This document shows, piece after piece, positions 8,072 through 18,500 of a DNA stretch of 64,000 nt (the stretch's first letter is position 1; every line of letters begins with the position of its first letter). Under the pieces are notes generated by a model, which was not told where the DNA came from, did not search any database, and worked only from the letters and a program-made list of their open reading frames with translations. This DNA comes from Thermohalobaculum sp039180675 (GTDB lineage: Bacteria > Pseudomonadota > Alphaproteobacteria > Rhodobacterales > Rhodobacteraceae), in the NCBI GenBank assembly GCA_039180675.1, contig JBCDDC010000003.1, positions 124,001 to 188,000 of the forward strand, given 5' to 3'. Both the position numbers and the translations under genes were made by a program.

Positions 8072-10330
8072 ATGGCCTGGGGGCTGATGGGTGGAACGGT
8101 GATGGTCGCAGCGATGCTGACCGTCGCAACGCTGTTCATAATAAATCGGCGGAAGATGACTGTCGGCCTTCCGGCGGATACGCCGAACGGCGCTCTCCTC
8201 GTGATTCAAGCGGGCAGGATCGTTAACGTTTCTCCGCCCGCGCGGGCATACTATGGCGCTGAGATTGGCGACTTGCCCGAGGATTTCATTCAGAGAGCGT
8301 TCGGCCCCGAGGCCGCGCCCGCGCTGCGGGCCTTTCGTGCGCTTCAAACTCTTGGCACGCAGATGCGGGTCGTGGCTCAAGATCGAAACGACCGGCAGAT
8401 CGAAATGATCGGTGAGCCTGTGGGAGGTCAGCTGCATCTCCTCTTAAATCAGACCGGCACCGGGGAGCAGTCTTCGTGTGATGCGAGTGACAGCGCAGGA
8501 GATGGGGCGCCCGATCCCGCTCTTGCTATGCGCGACTGCGCGATTGAGAAGCTTTTGGCCAGCGCCCCGATGATCGCATGGACCAGGCGGCCTGATGGCG
8601 AGATCGCTTGGGCGGATGGCCAAGTCGCCATCGACGATCAGACGATCACCCCAAATCAGATCGTGGATCTCGTCACTGCCCGCAATCAGGCGTCAGATGG
8701 CACGCAGGAGGGTGTCCGGCGCCTGAACCTCGACGTTGGGGATGGTCATCTCGTACCCTTGGAGACCTTCGAGGTCGATGGTTCCGAGGATCTCATACAC
8801 GGTTTTGCGGTAGATGGATCCGCAGCGGCGAACGCGACCAGGACGCTGAGCCGGTTCATTCAGACGATGACAGAGACATTCGCCCATCTAACCGTGGGTC
8901 TCGCGATCTTTGATCAGAACCACAAGCTCGTGCTTTTCAATCCTGCCGTTGCGGAGATGTGGGGGATTGATGCGGTTTGGCTGGCACGGCGGCCACAATT
9001 GCGCGAGATCCTCGATCGCCTCCGCTCTAGCCGGCGCCTGCCTGAAAGCAATGACTACCATGCTTGGCGCGATCAGTTGCTTGGTTTGTTCGCGGATCCC
9101 GAGGCCGTGAACTATGAGGAAGACTGGGACCTTGCCAGCGGTGTCCGCTACCGGGTGATGGCACGGCCGCACCCCCACGGCGCGCTGGCATTCGTGTTTG
9201 ACGATGTCACCGAGCAGGTTCAGCTGGAAACCCGGTATCGCCATATCGACGATCTGCTCACCCGGGCGTTAGAGCGGCTCGACGAGGGTCTGATCGTCTT
9301 CGGCGCCGACGGCCTGTTGCGCTACGTAAATTCGGCCTTTCACAAGATCTTCGGCACCGATGAGCAGATCGTTGGGCCGGGAAGTCACGCGCGCGAGGTT
9401 TTCGGTCTTTGCACACATCTCAGCATCGAGCCGGAACTCTGGCACGAAGCGGCGGCCTTCGCCACGGGGGCGAGTGAGCGCAATGTCTGGACCCGCGAGG
9501 TGAGGCTTGCCGACGACCGCTCGATCAGGCTGCGGCTGGCGCCCCTGCCGGGTGCGTCGACGCTGGTCGTCTTCACCGATATCTCCGACAGCGAGAACGC
9601 TGCCCGGGCTCTGCGTGACCGCAGCAAGGCTCTGGAAGCGGCGGAGGCTATGCGCGGTGCGGTGCTTGACGGCATCTCGCAGAAGCTCCGGACGCCACTG
9701 AACTCGATCTTCGGCCTCGCCCAACTGCTACGCGAGGCGTCGGACAGCCAGAAGAACCCTGATCAGGCAGATCTCGCCGATGGTATTCTCGAAGCCGCGC
9801 GGTCCCTGCTCGAAAGTGTGACCGAAGTCAGTGACCTCGCATCCTTTGAAATCTCCAACAGTGATCCGTCCAGCGACGAGGTCACTCTGGCCGCGACGAT
9901 CGGTGTGACGGAGCGTATTCTCGCGGGCCGTGCCGCGTCGGCGAAGGTGGAACTTGCGACCGAGGTCGATGCTTCGGTCGCTCAGATCGTGAGAGCCACG
10001 CTGCCGCTGCGTCAGCTTCTCTTCTACCTCTCGGCAGATGTGATCCAGCGCGCGAAGCCGGGCCATCGTATTACACTTGGCATCGCGCCGGCTGGATCTG
10101 GTGCGGTCGATCTTTTCGTTGAGGATGCGGCGCCAGATGGAGAGACGGTTTCCGCTGACCATGTTGAGCGGACCAGCCCGGTCCTCCCACTTGTTCGCAG
10201 GCTCGCCTCTGAACTCGGCGCAACGGTCATGCTCGACCCGGTTGGTGGGGGCGCTGGATTGCGCGCGATCTGCCGGCTGCCGATCAATGCCCAGGAAGAA
10301 CGGCCGATGGAAAGCGCGGAGATCGGCTGA
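8072..10330 (+). CDS. PAS-domain protein with degenerate histidine-kinase core
   Basis: This is a protein of about 752 residues. One N-terminal membrane helix is followed by a charged stop (NRRK), then several PAS/PAS-like regions (for example TVGLAIFDQNHKLVLFNPAV and LDEGLIVFGADGLLRYVNSA), then a DHp-like and ATPase-like C-terminus. The DHp motif reads ISQKLRTPLN, where the acceptor His of a typical ISHELRTPLN is Gln (codon 9680-9682). The N box lacks its asparagines and no clear G1/G2 boxes are visible. I conclude that it is a pseudokinase. The start could be TTG at 8054 or ATG at 8072; I use the ATG because AAGGG lies just upstream. It stands between regB and tsaE on the same strand. Confidence 0.85.
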   Translation: MAWGLMGGTVMVAAMLTVATLFIINRRKMTVGLPADTPNGALLVIQAGRIVNVSPPARAYYGAEIGDLPEDFIQRAFGPEAAPALRAFRALQTLGTQMRVVAQDRNDRQIEMIGEPVGGQLHLLLNQTGTGEQSSCDASDSAGDGAPDPALAMRDCAIEKLLASAPMIAWTRRPDGEIAWADGQVAIDDQTITPNQIVDLVTARNQASDGTQEGVRRLNLDVGDGHLVPLETFEVDGSEDLIHGFAVDGSAAANATRTLSRFIQTMTETFAHLTVGLAIFDQNHKLVLFNPAVAEMWGIDAVWLARRPQLREILDRLRSSRRLPESNDYHAWRDQLLGLFADPEAVNYEEDWDLASGVRYRVMARPHPHGALAFVFDDVTEQVQLETRYRHIDDLLTRALERLDEGLIVFGADGLLRYVNSAFHKIFGTDEQIVGPGSHAREVFGLCTHLSIEPELWHEAAAFATGASERNVWTREVRLADDRSIRLRLAPLPGASTLVVFTDISDSENAARALRDRSKALEAAEAMRGAVLDGISQKLRTPLNSIFGLAQLLREASDSQKNPDQADLADGILEAARSLLESVTEVSDLASFEISNSDPSSDEVTLAATIGVTERILAGRAASAKVELATEVDASVAQIVRATLPLRQLLFYLSADVIQRAKPGHRITLGIAPAGSGAVDLFVEDAAPDGETVSADHVERTSPVLPLVRRLASELGATVMLDPVGGGAGLRAICRLPINAQEERPMESAEIG

Positions 10331-10362
10331 CAATCCGTGCCGTGTCTTGCTAAGAGCGAGAC

Positions 10363-10836
10363 ATGGATCTTGTCTCGCGGCGCTCACGCCACCAGCACAT
10401 TGTCGATCTGAGTACAGAGGCGGACACGCAGCGCTTCGGCGCAGCACTTGCCGCGTTCCTTGCTGCCGGTGACTGGGTTTCGCTGATTGGCCCTCTGGGT
10501 GTTGGCAAGACGGCCTTGGCCCGCAGCGTCATCCAAGCCCGGCTCGGTGGCGAGGTCGAAGTCCCGTCACCCAGCTACACACTCGTGAACATCTATGGCG
10601 CGGAGCCGGAGATCTGGCACGCCGATCTATACAGAATCTCGACCCCGGACGAGATCGACGAGATCGGTCTGCTGGATCGACAGTCGGAGTGCATAACCCT
10701 GGTCGAATGGCCCGAACGGCTGGGAGGATTGCTGCCGGACCGCCGTCTCGAGATTGCCCTTGCTTTCACTAGCGCTGAAGGTCGGAAGGCGCGTGTCACC
10801 TGCATTGGCGACTGGCCCGAGGAGTTTTTGAGGTGA
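10363..10836 (+). CDS. tsaE: tRNA threonylcarbamoyladenosine biosynthesis ATPase TsaE
   Basis: This is a 157-residue P-loop ATPase. The Walker A reads GPLGVGKTALAR, the switch region SPSYTLVNIY, and the Walker-B-like HADLYR is followed by EIGLLD and LVEWPERL. TsaE works with TsaB/TsaD to make t6A37 in ANN-decoding tRNAs. The length is family-typical. The stop overlaps the GTG start of the next gene by 4 bp (GTGA), starting a long translationally coupled gene train. Confidence 0.95.
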   Translation: MDLVSRRSRHQHIVDLSTEADTQRFGAALAAFLAAGDWVSLIGPLGVGKTALARSVIQARLGGEVEVPSPSYTLVNIYGAEPEIWHADLYRISTPDEIDEIGLLDRQSECITLVEWPERLGGLLPDRRLEIALAFTSAEGRKARVTCIGDWPEEFLR

Positions 10837-11882
10837 ACCGGGCTGAGACTCGCGCGGTGTTTCTAAGATCGATCGCTATCGATCCGTCTGAGGCAGTCGC
10901 GATGGCGGGAGACGCCTCGAGCCGGCGCTATTTCAGGCTCCCGGGGTCAGGTCAGATCCTTATGGACGCCCCTCCCGAGACGGGTGAGGATGTTCGCCCC
11001 TTCATGGCCGTGACGAACTGGTTGCGGCAGGAGGGTTTCAGTGCCCCCCGGATCGACGAGGCTGATCTGGACCAGGGGTTTCTTCTGCTCGAAGATCTGG
11101 GGCTCGATCTCTATCGCGAGGTTTGCAGCCGTAATCCGGAGACGGAAACAACGCTCTATTCGGCCGCTATCGATTTTCTGGCAGAGCTTGGTCAGCTACC
11201 CGCTCCCAAAACACTGCCTCTCGACGGCGGAGAGATTACGCTCGCGCCGTACGATCTGGCTGTTCTGCAGCGCGAGGCACGGCTGGTTGCGGAGTGGTAT
11301 GTTCCCGGCACGTCTGATGGAAGTCAGCGGCAGGAACTTGCGGAAGAACTCGACGACCTCTTGGTCAAGGCGATGCAGCCTGTCGCCGCGGCGTGCGATG
11401 TTGTCGTTCTCCGTGATTTCCATGCCGAGAATCTGATCTGGCTGCCAGCCCGGGCCGGGAACCAGAGGGTCGGATTGCTGGACTACCAGGATGCGCTCGC
11501 CGGTCATGCGGCCTATGATCTGGTGTCGCTTCTCGAAGACGCGCGGCGCGACACGTCGACTGAACTCCAGGACGCGATGATATCGAGATATCTGACGCGG
11601 AGTGGTACTGATGAACAGGCGTTCCGACAGGCCTATGCCTGCCTGGGCGCACAGCGCAACCTGAAGATCATCGGGATCTTCGCGAGGCTTTCGCTGAGGG
11701 ATGGCAAGAGCCAGTATCCAGCGCTGATCCCCCGCGTCTGGCGGCACCTGCAGCGCGATCTGACCCATCCAGCGCTTTCGTCTCTCCGGCACTGGGTCGA
11801 GTTGAACGTGCCAGCGCCTGATGCCCCTGTGCTTGCAGGGTTGGAGGCCGGCCGTTCAGACAGTGTGAGTGCCGCACGGTGA
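10833..11882 (+). CDS. amgK: Anomeric N-acetylmuramate/N-acetylglucosamine kinase (AmgK-like phosphotransferase)
   Basis: This is a 349-residue aminoglycoside-phosphotransferase-fold kinase. The N-lobe glycine region reads AGDASSRRYFRL, the catalytic loop VVLRDFHAENLIW, and the DFG-like motif LLDYQDA. AmgK phosphorylates MurNAc/GlcNAc at C1 in the MurU peptidoglycan-recycling bypass. The assignment rests on the fold and on direct coupling to the MurU-like gene: its stop overlaps the next GTG start. The GTG start overlaps the tsaE stop. Confidence 0.88.
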   Translation: MNRAETRAVFLRSIAIDPSEAVAMAGDASSRRYFRLPGSGQILMDAPPETGEDVRPFMAVTNWLRQEGFSAPRIDEADLDQGFLLLEDLGLDLYREVCSRNPETETTLYSAAIDFLAELGQLPAPKTLPLDGGEITLAPYDLAVLQREARLVAEWYVPGTSDGSQRQELAEELDDLLVKAMQPVAAACDVVVLRDFHAENLIWLPARAGNQRVGLLDYQDALAGHAAYDLVSLLEDARRDTSTELQDAMISRYLTRSGTDEQAFRQAYACLGAQRNLKIIGIFARLSLRDGKSQYPALIPRVWRHLQRDLTHPALSSLRHWVELNVPAPDAPVLAGLEAGRSDSVSAAR

Positions 11883-12580
11883 CGCTCGACGCTGCGATGG
11901 TGATGGCCGCCGGGCTCGGGACCCGGATGCGCCCGCTGACGGACAACTGCCCGAAACCACTGCTGAATGTTGCTGGCCGCACGATGCTCGACCGGAGCCT
12001 CGACCATGTGGCGGAGGTGGGTATTCGCCGGGCCGTCGTGAACGTTCATTACCTGGGTAAGATGGTCCGGGATCATCTGGCAGGCCGACCGACCCCCACC
12101 ATCGTCATCTCGGATGAGACTGACGCTTTGTTGGATACCGGCGGCGGGATCGTGAAGGCGCAGCCGCATCTCGGTGAGACCTTTGCGGTGCTGAACTCTG
12201 ACGCGATCTGGCTGGGTCGGAACCCGCTAGAGGCGCTCCTGGAGCATTGGCGGGCTGCGGAGTGTGATGCTCTGATGCTCTTTGTGCCGCGCGAACGCAC
12301 CATAGGCTATTCGCGCCAAGGCGATTTCTTTCTGGAAGGAATGGCGCCAACCCGGCGGGGTGAGGCGGACGCGGCACCATATGTCTTCACTGGAGCTCAG
12401 ATTTTCAAAGCAACGGCTTTCGACGGTGCGCCAAGGGGGGCGTTTTCCACCAATCTGATCTGGGATCAGCTTCTCGCGGCAGGTCGGCTCAGGGCCGTCG
12501 TCTACGATGGGAGTTGGGTCGATGTCGGCACGCCCGCGGGGCTGACCCTAGCCGATAATCTCCTCGAGCGGAGCGCATGA
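11879..12580 (+). CDS. murU: N-acetylmuramate-1-phosphate uridylyltransferase MurU
   Basis: This is a 233-residue sugar-nucleotidyltransferase. The nucleotide-binding signature MAAGLGTRMRPLTDNCPKPL lies at the N-terminus, DTGGGIVKAQ matches the sugar site, and LNSDAIW supplies the metal-binding Asp. C-terminal WVDVGTPAGL is family-typical. MurU makes UDP-MurNAc from MurNAc-1-P, completing recycling with AmgK and bypassing fosfomycin-sensitive MurA. The GTG start at 11879 overlaps the amgK stop, and its own stop overlaps addB. Confidence 0.92.
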   Translation: MTLDAAMVMAAGLGTRMRPLTDNCPKPLLNVAGRTMLDRSLDHVAEVGIRRAVVNVHYLGKMVRDHLAGRPTPTIVISDETDALLDTGGGIVKAQPHLGETFAVLNSDAIWLGRNPLEALLEHWRAAECDALMLFVPRERTIGYSRQGDFFLEGMAPTRRGEADAAPYVFTGAQIFKATAFDGAPRGAFSTNLIWDQLLAAGRLRAVVYDGSWVDVGTPAGLTLADNLLERSA

Positions 12581-15531
12581 CGATCTATTCCCTCCCTCCC
12601 GGCGCGCGCTTTGCAGCCCTGTTTGCCGAGGGGTTCTGGGAGCGGTTTGGCGCGTCCCCTCCGGAGGAAATCGCCCGGATCTCGATCCTCGCGAACAATC
12701 AGCGCGCCTCCCGGGTCATCACCGATGCTCTGGCCAGATCCGGCGGGCCCGCGCGTCTGATGCCGCGGATCGGGGTGGTCGCGGACCTCGGCAAAGATCC
12801 GATCATCGCATCTGATCTGCCACCCGAGATAGACCCTTTACGCAGGCAGCTCCGGCTGACGCGGCTGGTGGAGGCGTATCTGCGCCGTGAGGGTGGAGAC
12901 CGGATGGCGGCACTAAGCGCTGCGCCGGAGCTGGCACGCACGCTGGCCAGTCTTCTGGACGACTGTGACGAGGCGGGGCTGGATCTCGACAGGCTCGATG
13001 CTGCGACCGAGGGGGAGCATTCGGAGCACTGGGCACGAAATCTCAGTTTCTTCGAGCTGATCCGAACTTACTGGCCCAAGATCGCTGCAGAGGAGGAAGG
13101 CGGGGCCCTCGGGCCGAAGGCGCGGCAGCGCATGGTGATCGAACGGCTCGCTGAGGCGTGGGCGACCCAACCGCCTGATCACCCGGTGATCGTCGCCGGA
13201 TCGACGGGATCGATCGTCACCACGGCCATGCTGATGGAAGCGGTCGCCAAGCTCCCCAAGGGCATCGTGATCTTGCCGGGCCTGGACCGCAACCTCGACC
13301 CGGAAATCTGGTCGGTGATCAAGGACGGCGCCGTGCCGGATCACCCGCAGGCTCCATTTACGGGGATCCTGGGACGGCTCGACATCGAACCATCGCAGGT
13401 GCCGCCCTGGTCACGAGAATGGCCAAGGGAGGAGCGTCAGACACTGCTCGCGCAGGCGATGCGGCCGGCGCCTGTGACCGATGCGTGGTATGCGAGCGCA
13501 GATGTCCTGCGCGGAGTGGTTGGGAAGGCCGTGGAATCCGTCACCCTGGTCGAAGCGCCGTCGCCCCGGCATGAAGCGGCCGCGATCGCTCTGGCAACCC
13601 GGCGGGCGCTGGAAACTTCGGGAAAGGCTGTTCTGATCCTTAGTCAGGATGCCGCGCTGGGGCGGCGGATTGCGGCGGAGCTAAGGCGGTTTGGCATCGA
13701 AGCGGACGACTCGCTCGGGCGTCCGCTGGCGCAAAGCCCGCCCGCCGTCTTCCTGCGCCTGATCGCGGAACTGGCGGAGGGACGGGCGGGCCCGGTCGAG
13801 ATTGCGGCGCTTCTGAGCCACCCGCTATGTGAGGCGGGGCATGATCGCGCTGTGCACTGCCGTCATGCCGCGGAGTATGAGAGAGCGGTGCTGCGCGGGC
13901 GCGGGGTTCAGAAAACCGGCGGCCTCCCGCCATGGCCCGAGTCGACTGAAGATCAGGCGAAATGGTTCGGCGGGATTGCGGGGGCGGTAGCTCCTCTTAT
14001 TGAGGCAGTGAACCATGGCATGGCTCTGCGCGAGCTCGCCGCGCGCCACCTCTCCGCGGCCGAGCGCCTTTCAGATGCAGGCGAAGGCGAGCCGGCCGTC
14101 TGGGCCCGGGAAGCCGGACAAGCGGTCGAGACCTTGATGCTCCGCCTCGTCGCAGCGTCGGATGCCTTCGGCCAAGAGCCAGTCATCGATTACTCCCAGA
14201 TCCTCCTCAACCTGATGCGCAATGAGGAGATCCGCCAGCCCGGCCAGGCCCCGCACCCGCGCGTCACGATGATGAGCCCGCGGGAGAGCCGTGTCGCCAG
14301 CGCCGATCTGGTCATCCTGGCGGGGCTGAATGAGGGAAGCTGGCCCGTTCTGCCCGGGGCCGACCCATGGCTGAGCCGCCCGATGCGCGCTGCCATCGGC
14401 CTTTCTCAGCCAGAGCGTGTCATAGGCCTTGCAGCGCATGATTTTTTGCAGGCAGCGCTGGCGCCCGAGGTCATCCTGTCCCGCTCGGTTAAGGTGGATG
14501 GGACGCCGACGATCCCGTCGCGCTGGATCACCCGATTGGAAATCCTGATTGATGGTCTCGACCGCCAAGGTGGGTCTGAACCGGAGACCGTGAAGGCTCT
14601 GCGAGATCTTGGGGATATACTTCTGCAGCTTGTCCATCTCACGCAGCGCCCCGACGGTGAGATGAAACGGCTGCTGCCACGCGCCGCCCGCCCGGCGCCG
14701 TCACCGCCCGCCGAGGTGCGCCCGCACAGTCTCTCGGTCACGACGATTGAGCGGCTGATCCGCGACCCCTATGCCGTCTACGCGCGTCGGATCCTGAAGC
14801 TTGAGCCCCTCGATCCGCTGGGCGATGCGCCGGATTTCCGAGACAGGGGGATTCTGATCCACCGGATCCTGGAGACATTCGGGCGGGAGACGCCGGGCGA
14901 TCTGCCACCTGATGCGGCGGAGCAGTTGGATCGGATCACCGATGAGGTGCTGTCAGCGGCAATCGCATCGCCTTCACTGAGGCGGATCTGGCGCGCCCGG
15001 GTCGGGCGTTTCAGCGAGTGGTTTCTGCAGGAGGAAGCGCAGAGGCGGGCGCATGGTAAACCTCTGGGCTTCGAAGTCTCGGGCCAGTTGGACCTGAAGA
15101 TGCCTCCCAATCACAAGGTCACAGCGGTTGCGGACCGTATCGACAAGCTGAACGGTGGCGGAGCGGCGATCTATGACTACAAGGCCGGCGCGCCCCCCTC
15201 GCAAAAGCAGATCGACCTAGGCTTTAACCAGCAACTGCATCTGCAGGCCGCGATCGTCGCCGCAGGAGGGTTCAAGGGTATTCCGGCGGTGGAGGCGCGG
15301 CAAGGTGCGTATATCGGGCTGACGGGCTCCGGCGATGGTGGGCAGTGCCGTGAGGTCGAGGACCTGTCGGCTAAGGTCGAGGCACATCTCGCGCAGGTGG
15401 CGGATCTTCTGGCCACATACGCCCGGGCGGAGACGCCTTACCCGCCGCGCATCGGGATGGAGAAGCGGACGGATCGAAGCGATTACGATCACCTGGCGCG
15501 GTTCGGAGAGTGGGAAGACGGCGATGCGTGA
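12577..15531 (+). CDS. addB: Double-strand break repair protein AddB
   Basis: This is a 984-residue alphaproteobacterial AddB. The C-terminal RecB-family nuclease shows AIYDYKAGAPPSQKQI (the catalytic D-x-K) and a preceding DRIDKL. The family segment MMSPRESRVASADLVILAGL marks the inactivated helicase region. I see no Walker A GxGKT at the N-terminus and no cysteine cluster like the Fe-S site of Bacillus AddB. AddAB processes broken DNA ends for RecA loading. The ATG overlaps the murU stop by 4 bp, and the stop overlaps the addA start by 8 bp. Confidence 0.95.
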   Translation: MTIYSLPPGARFAALFAEGFWERFGASPPEEIARISILANNQRASRVITDALARSGGPARLMPRIGVVADLGKDPIIASDLPPEIDPLRRQLRLTRLVEAYLRREGGDRMAALSAAPELARTLASLLDDCDEAGLDLDRLDAATEGEHSEHWARNLSFFELIRTYWPKIAAEEEGGALGPKARQRMVIERLAEAWATQPPDHPVIVAGSTGSIVTTAMLMEAVAKLPKGIVILPGLDRNLDPEIWSVIKDGAVPDHPQAPFTGILGRLDIEPSQVPPWSREWPREERQTLLAQAMRPAPVTDAWYASADVLRGVVGKAVESVTLVEAPSPRHEAAAIALATRRALETSGKAVLILSQDAALGRRIAAELRRFGIEADDSLGRPLAQSPPAVFLRLIAELAEGRAGPVEIAALLSHPLCEAGHDRAVHCRHAAEYERAVLRGRGVQKTGGLPPWPESTEDQAKWFGGIAGAVAPLIEAVNHGMALRELAARHLSAAERLSDAGEGEPAVWAREAGQAVETLMLRLVAASDAFGQEPVIDYSQILLNLMRNEEIRQPGQAPHPRVTMMSPRESRVASADLVILAGLNEGSWPVLPGADPWLSRPMRAAIGLSQPERVIGLAAHDFLQAALAPEVILSRSVKVDGTPTIPSRWITRLEILIDGLDRQGGSEPETVKALRDLGDILLQLVHLTQRPDGEMKRLLPRAARPAPSPPAEVRPHSLSVTTIERLIRDPYAVYARRILKLEPLDPLGDAPDFRDRGILIHRILETFGRETPGDLPPDAAEQLDRITDEVLSAAIASPSLRRIWRARVGRFSEWFLQEEAQRRAHGKPLGFEVSGQLDLKMPPNHKVTAVADRIDKLNGGGAAIYDYKAGAPPSQKQIDLGFNQQLHLQAAIVAAGGFKGIPAVEARQGAYIGLTGSGDGGQCREVEDLSAKVEAHLAQVADLLATYARAETPYPPRIGMEKRTDRSDYDHLARFGEWEDGDA

Positions 15532-18500
15532 CCACGACGCCTCGGCCCCGCAGCGTCTGGCCTCCGCCCCGGAAGTCTCGGCCTGGGTCGGCGCGAATGC
15601 AGGCTCTGGCAAGACCAGGGTGCTGACTGAGAGGGTGGCGCGCCTGTTGCTTGCAGGTGCGGAGCCCGGGCGTATCCTTTGTCTTACCTACACGAAAGCC
15701 GCGGCCGCCGAGATGCAGGCGCGGCTCTTCGCCCTCCTAGGGGACTGGTCGATGCAGCCGGATGGGGCACTTGGCCGGATGCTAGGGGATCTTGCCGGTG
15801 AAGCGGAGGTTACATCACCGGAGCGGCTGGCCGTCGCGCGCCGTCTTTTCGCCCGCGCGCTTGAGACGCCCGGCGGCCTGAAGATTCAGACCATCCATGC
15901 GTTTTGCGACTCGCTTCTGCGCCGCTTTCCGCTCGAGGCCGGGGTCGCGCCGGGGTTCGAGGTCATCGATGAGCGTCAATCCGCGCTGATGCTGGGCGAG
16001 ATCCGCGACCGGCTGGCTTCTGCGGCGGAGGCCGGTTCGGATGAAGCCTTTGACCTGGTGGCAAACCGGCTGAACGAAGGTGCAATCGGCGACCTGATCA
16101 ACGCAATACTGTCCCGGCGTTCCGGTTTCAGCGGACCTGATGCGGAGACCTTGATCCTCAGACAGCTTGGCAAAGAGAGCGCGCTCTCCTCGCAGGCAAT
16201 CGCCACGCATCATCTCGATTCTCTGCGCGGGTTGATGGAACGGGTCGCGGCGGTTTTCGCAACCGGCTCGGTTGGCGACAACGGGATCGCCGATCAGGTT
16301 GCGAGCGCTCTTGAGAAGCGCGCGAATGACCCGATCGGTGCAGCAAAGGCTCTGGCAGGCGCCGTTCTCGTGAAGAGCGGGGAGCGTGGCGGCCAGCCAC
16401 TCAAGAACAAGCCCACCCAGCCCGTTCGCACCGCGAACCCAGGCATCGACGACGCGTTTCTCGAGCTGGCTGAGGGAACGATGGCCATGAAGGAAGCTCT
16501 CGCACGCCGCGCCAGCGCCGAAAGGGCCCATGACCTGCATATCTTCGCGGAAAGGCTGCTCCAGACCTATCAGGCGGAGAAGGCGAGACGATCGCTGCTG
16601 GACTTCGATGATCTCATATCCAGGACCCGCGATCTGCTCAGCCAGTCGGAGATGCGGGCCTGGGTGCTCTACAAGCTCGACCGCGGGATTGACCATGTGC
16701 TGGTGGACGAGGCGCAGGACACCTCTCCCGCGCAATGGGACGTGATCGCGGCAATCACGGATGACTTCCATGCGGGTGAGGCCGGGAGGGCCGATCAGGC
16801 GTCTCTCACGCGCTCGGTCTTTGTGGTCGGGGATGAGAAGCAGTCGATCTACTCCTTCCAGGGTGCCGAGCCCTGGGCATTTGGAGAGATGAGGGAGCGC
16901 TACGAGAGGCAGCTCGCCGACATAGATGACCGGCTTGAGCGACCCGAACTGGTCACTTCGTTCCGATCCGCGCCCGGAATTCTGCGTTTCGTCGATGAGG
17001 TCTTTGACGGTGAGGTTGCGGATGGGGTTACGCACACTGGCGATCCGATCAGGCATGTGGCTCATCGGGGCGGGGACGCGGCACGGATTGACCTCTGGCC
17101 CCTGATCGAGCCTGCGGAGGCGCCTGAGCGGCCGCCCTGGCACATGCCTGTCGACACCCCCTCACCGGACGATCCGAAACGCAGGCTCGCCCGGACACTC
17201 GCGCAGGAGATTCGCCGGATCATCGCCGAAGAACATCTTCCGGGGCGTGGCGGCGCCGAAACCCGCCCCATTCTGCCCCAGGATATCCTGGTACTGGTTC
17301 GCAAGCGTGACGAGCTTGCCCGCGCGCTCATCCAGAACCTCAAATCGCTCGATGTCCCGGTTGCCGGCGCGGATCGGCTTACGCTGAGCGAGGAACTGGC
17401 GATCAAGGATCTGCTTTCGCTGATCAAGGCCGTTCTGAACCAGGATGACGCGCTCTCGCTCGCCGAGGTTCTGCGTTCGCCACTTTGCTCGGTCAGTGAG
17501 GAGGAGCTATTCGACCTCGCGCACGATCGCAAAGGCAGCCTGTGGCAGGCCGTGATGGGAGCCGAAGCCCATGCGCGGGATGTGGGGATGCTCGCAGACC
17601 TGGCCAGCGTTGCCGGCTTCGTGTCGCCATTCGAGTTCCTCGAACGTGTTCTCACGCATCACGACGGCCGCAGGCGGTTGATCGCCCGTCTCGGCCCTGA
17701 AGCGGAGGATCCGATCGATGAGCTTCTGGCACAGGCCCTGGTTTTCGAGGCGCGCCAGACCCCCAGCTTGCACGGCTTCGTCGCCTGGATCGAGGCAGGA
17801 GACATCGCTCTCAAGCGCGAAATGGACAAGGCGGCTGGCGAGGTCCGGGTGATGACCATTCATGGCGCCAAAGGGCTCGAAGCGCCGATCGTGATCCTGC
17901 CGGACACGATGGGGCAGGGCCGGGGTGGCCGCCATCCGATCCTGCCGACACCGCGCGCTTCCGGGACGCCGCTGATGCTTTGGCCCCAGCGTGCAGCCGA
18001 GGATGACCCGGTGACGGCTTCGGCACGTGAAGAGGCGCAGGCGCGAGAAGCAGCCGAGGCGAAGCGCCTGCTCTACGTTGCTCTCACCCGGGCGGAGGAC
18101 TGGCTTCTGCTGTGTGGGGCCGGGAATCCTGACCGCAGCGAGAAGAGCTGGTACGCGAGGATGGAGAGCGCTTTCGACCGCATGGGCCCCTCATTGGAAG
18201 TCGACCTGACCGGATTGAAGGCTCCGATCAGGCGGATGCAGTCGGGCGATTGGCCATCCTCAGCCATGGCCAAGGAAACGGTCGAGCTGATTGAGCCCCA
18301 GCGGCCCGAATGGGTCCGACCGGCGCCGGGTGAGTACCGCCTGCGTCGGCTCTCTCCGTCCAGTCTGGCGCCGCATGACGAGAGCACGACCGCGAGTGGT
18401 GTTGACCGCACAGCTGCGCGGCGGCGCGGCGAGGCCGTCCATGCACTTCTCGAACACCTGCCATCGGTCGATCGTGCGCATTGGGACGTGATCGTGCCGC

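Noticed and set aside
15335..15523. Upstream extension of addA
   Set aside because: These codons lie inside addB in another frame; the ATG at 15524 gives the normal AddA start.
15815..17143. Minus-strand frame antisense to addA
   Set aside because: addA motifs lie on the plus strand in this range, so the antisense frame is not a gene.
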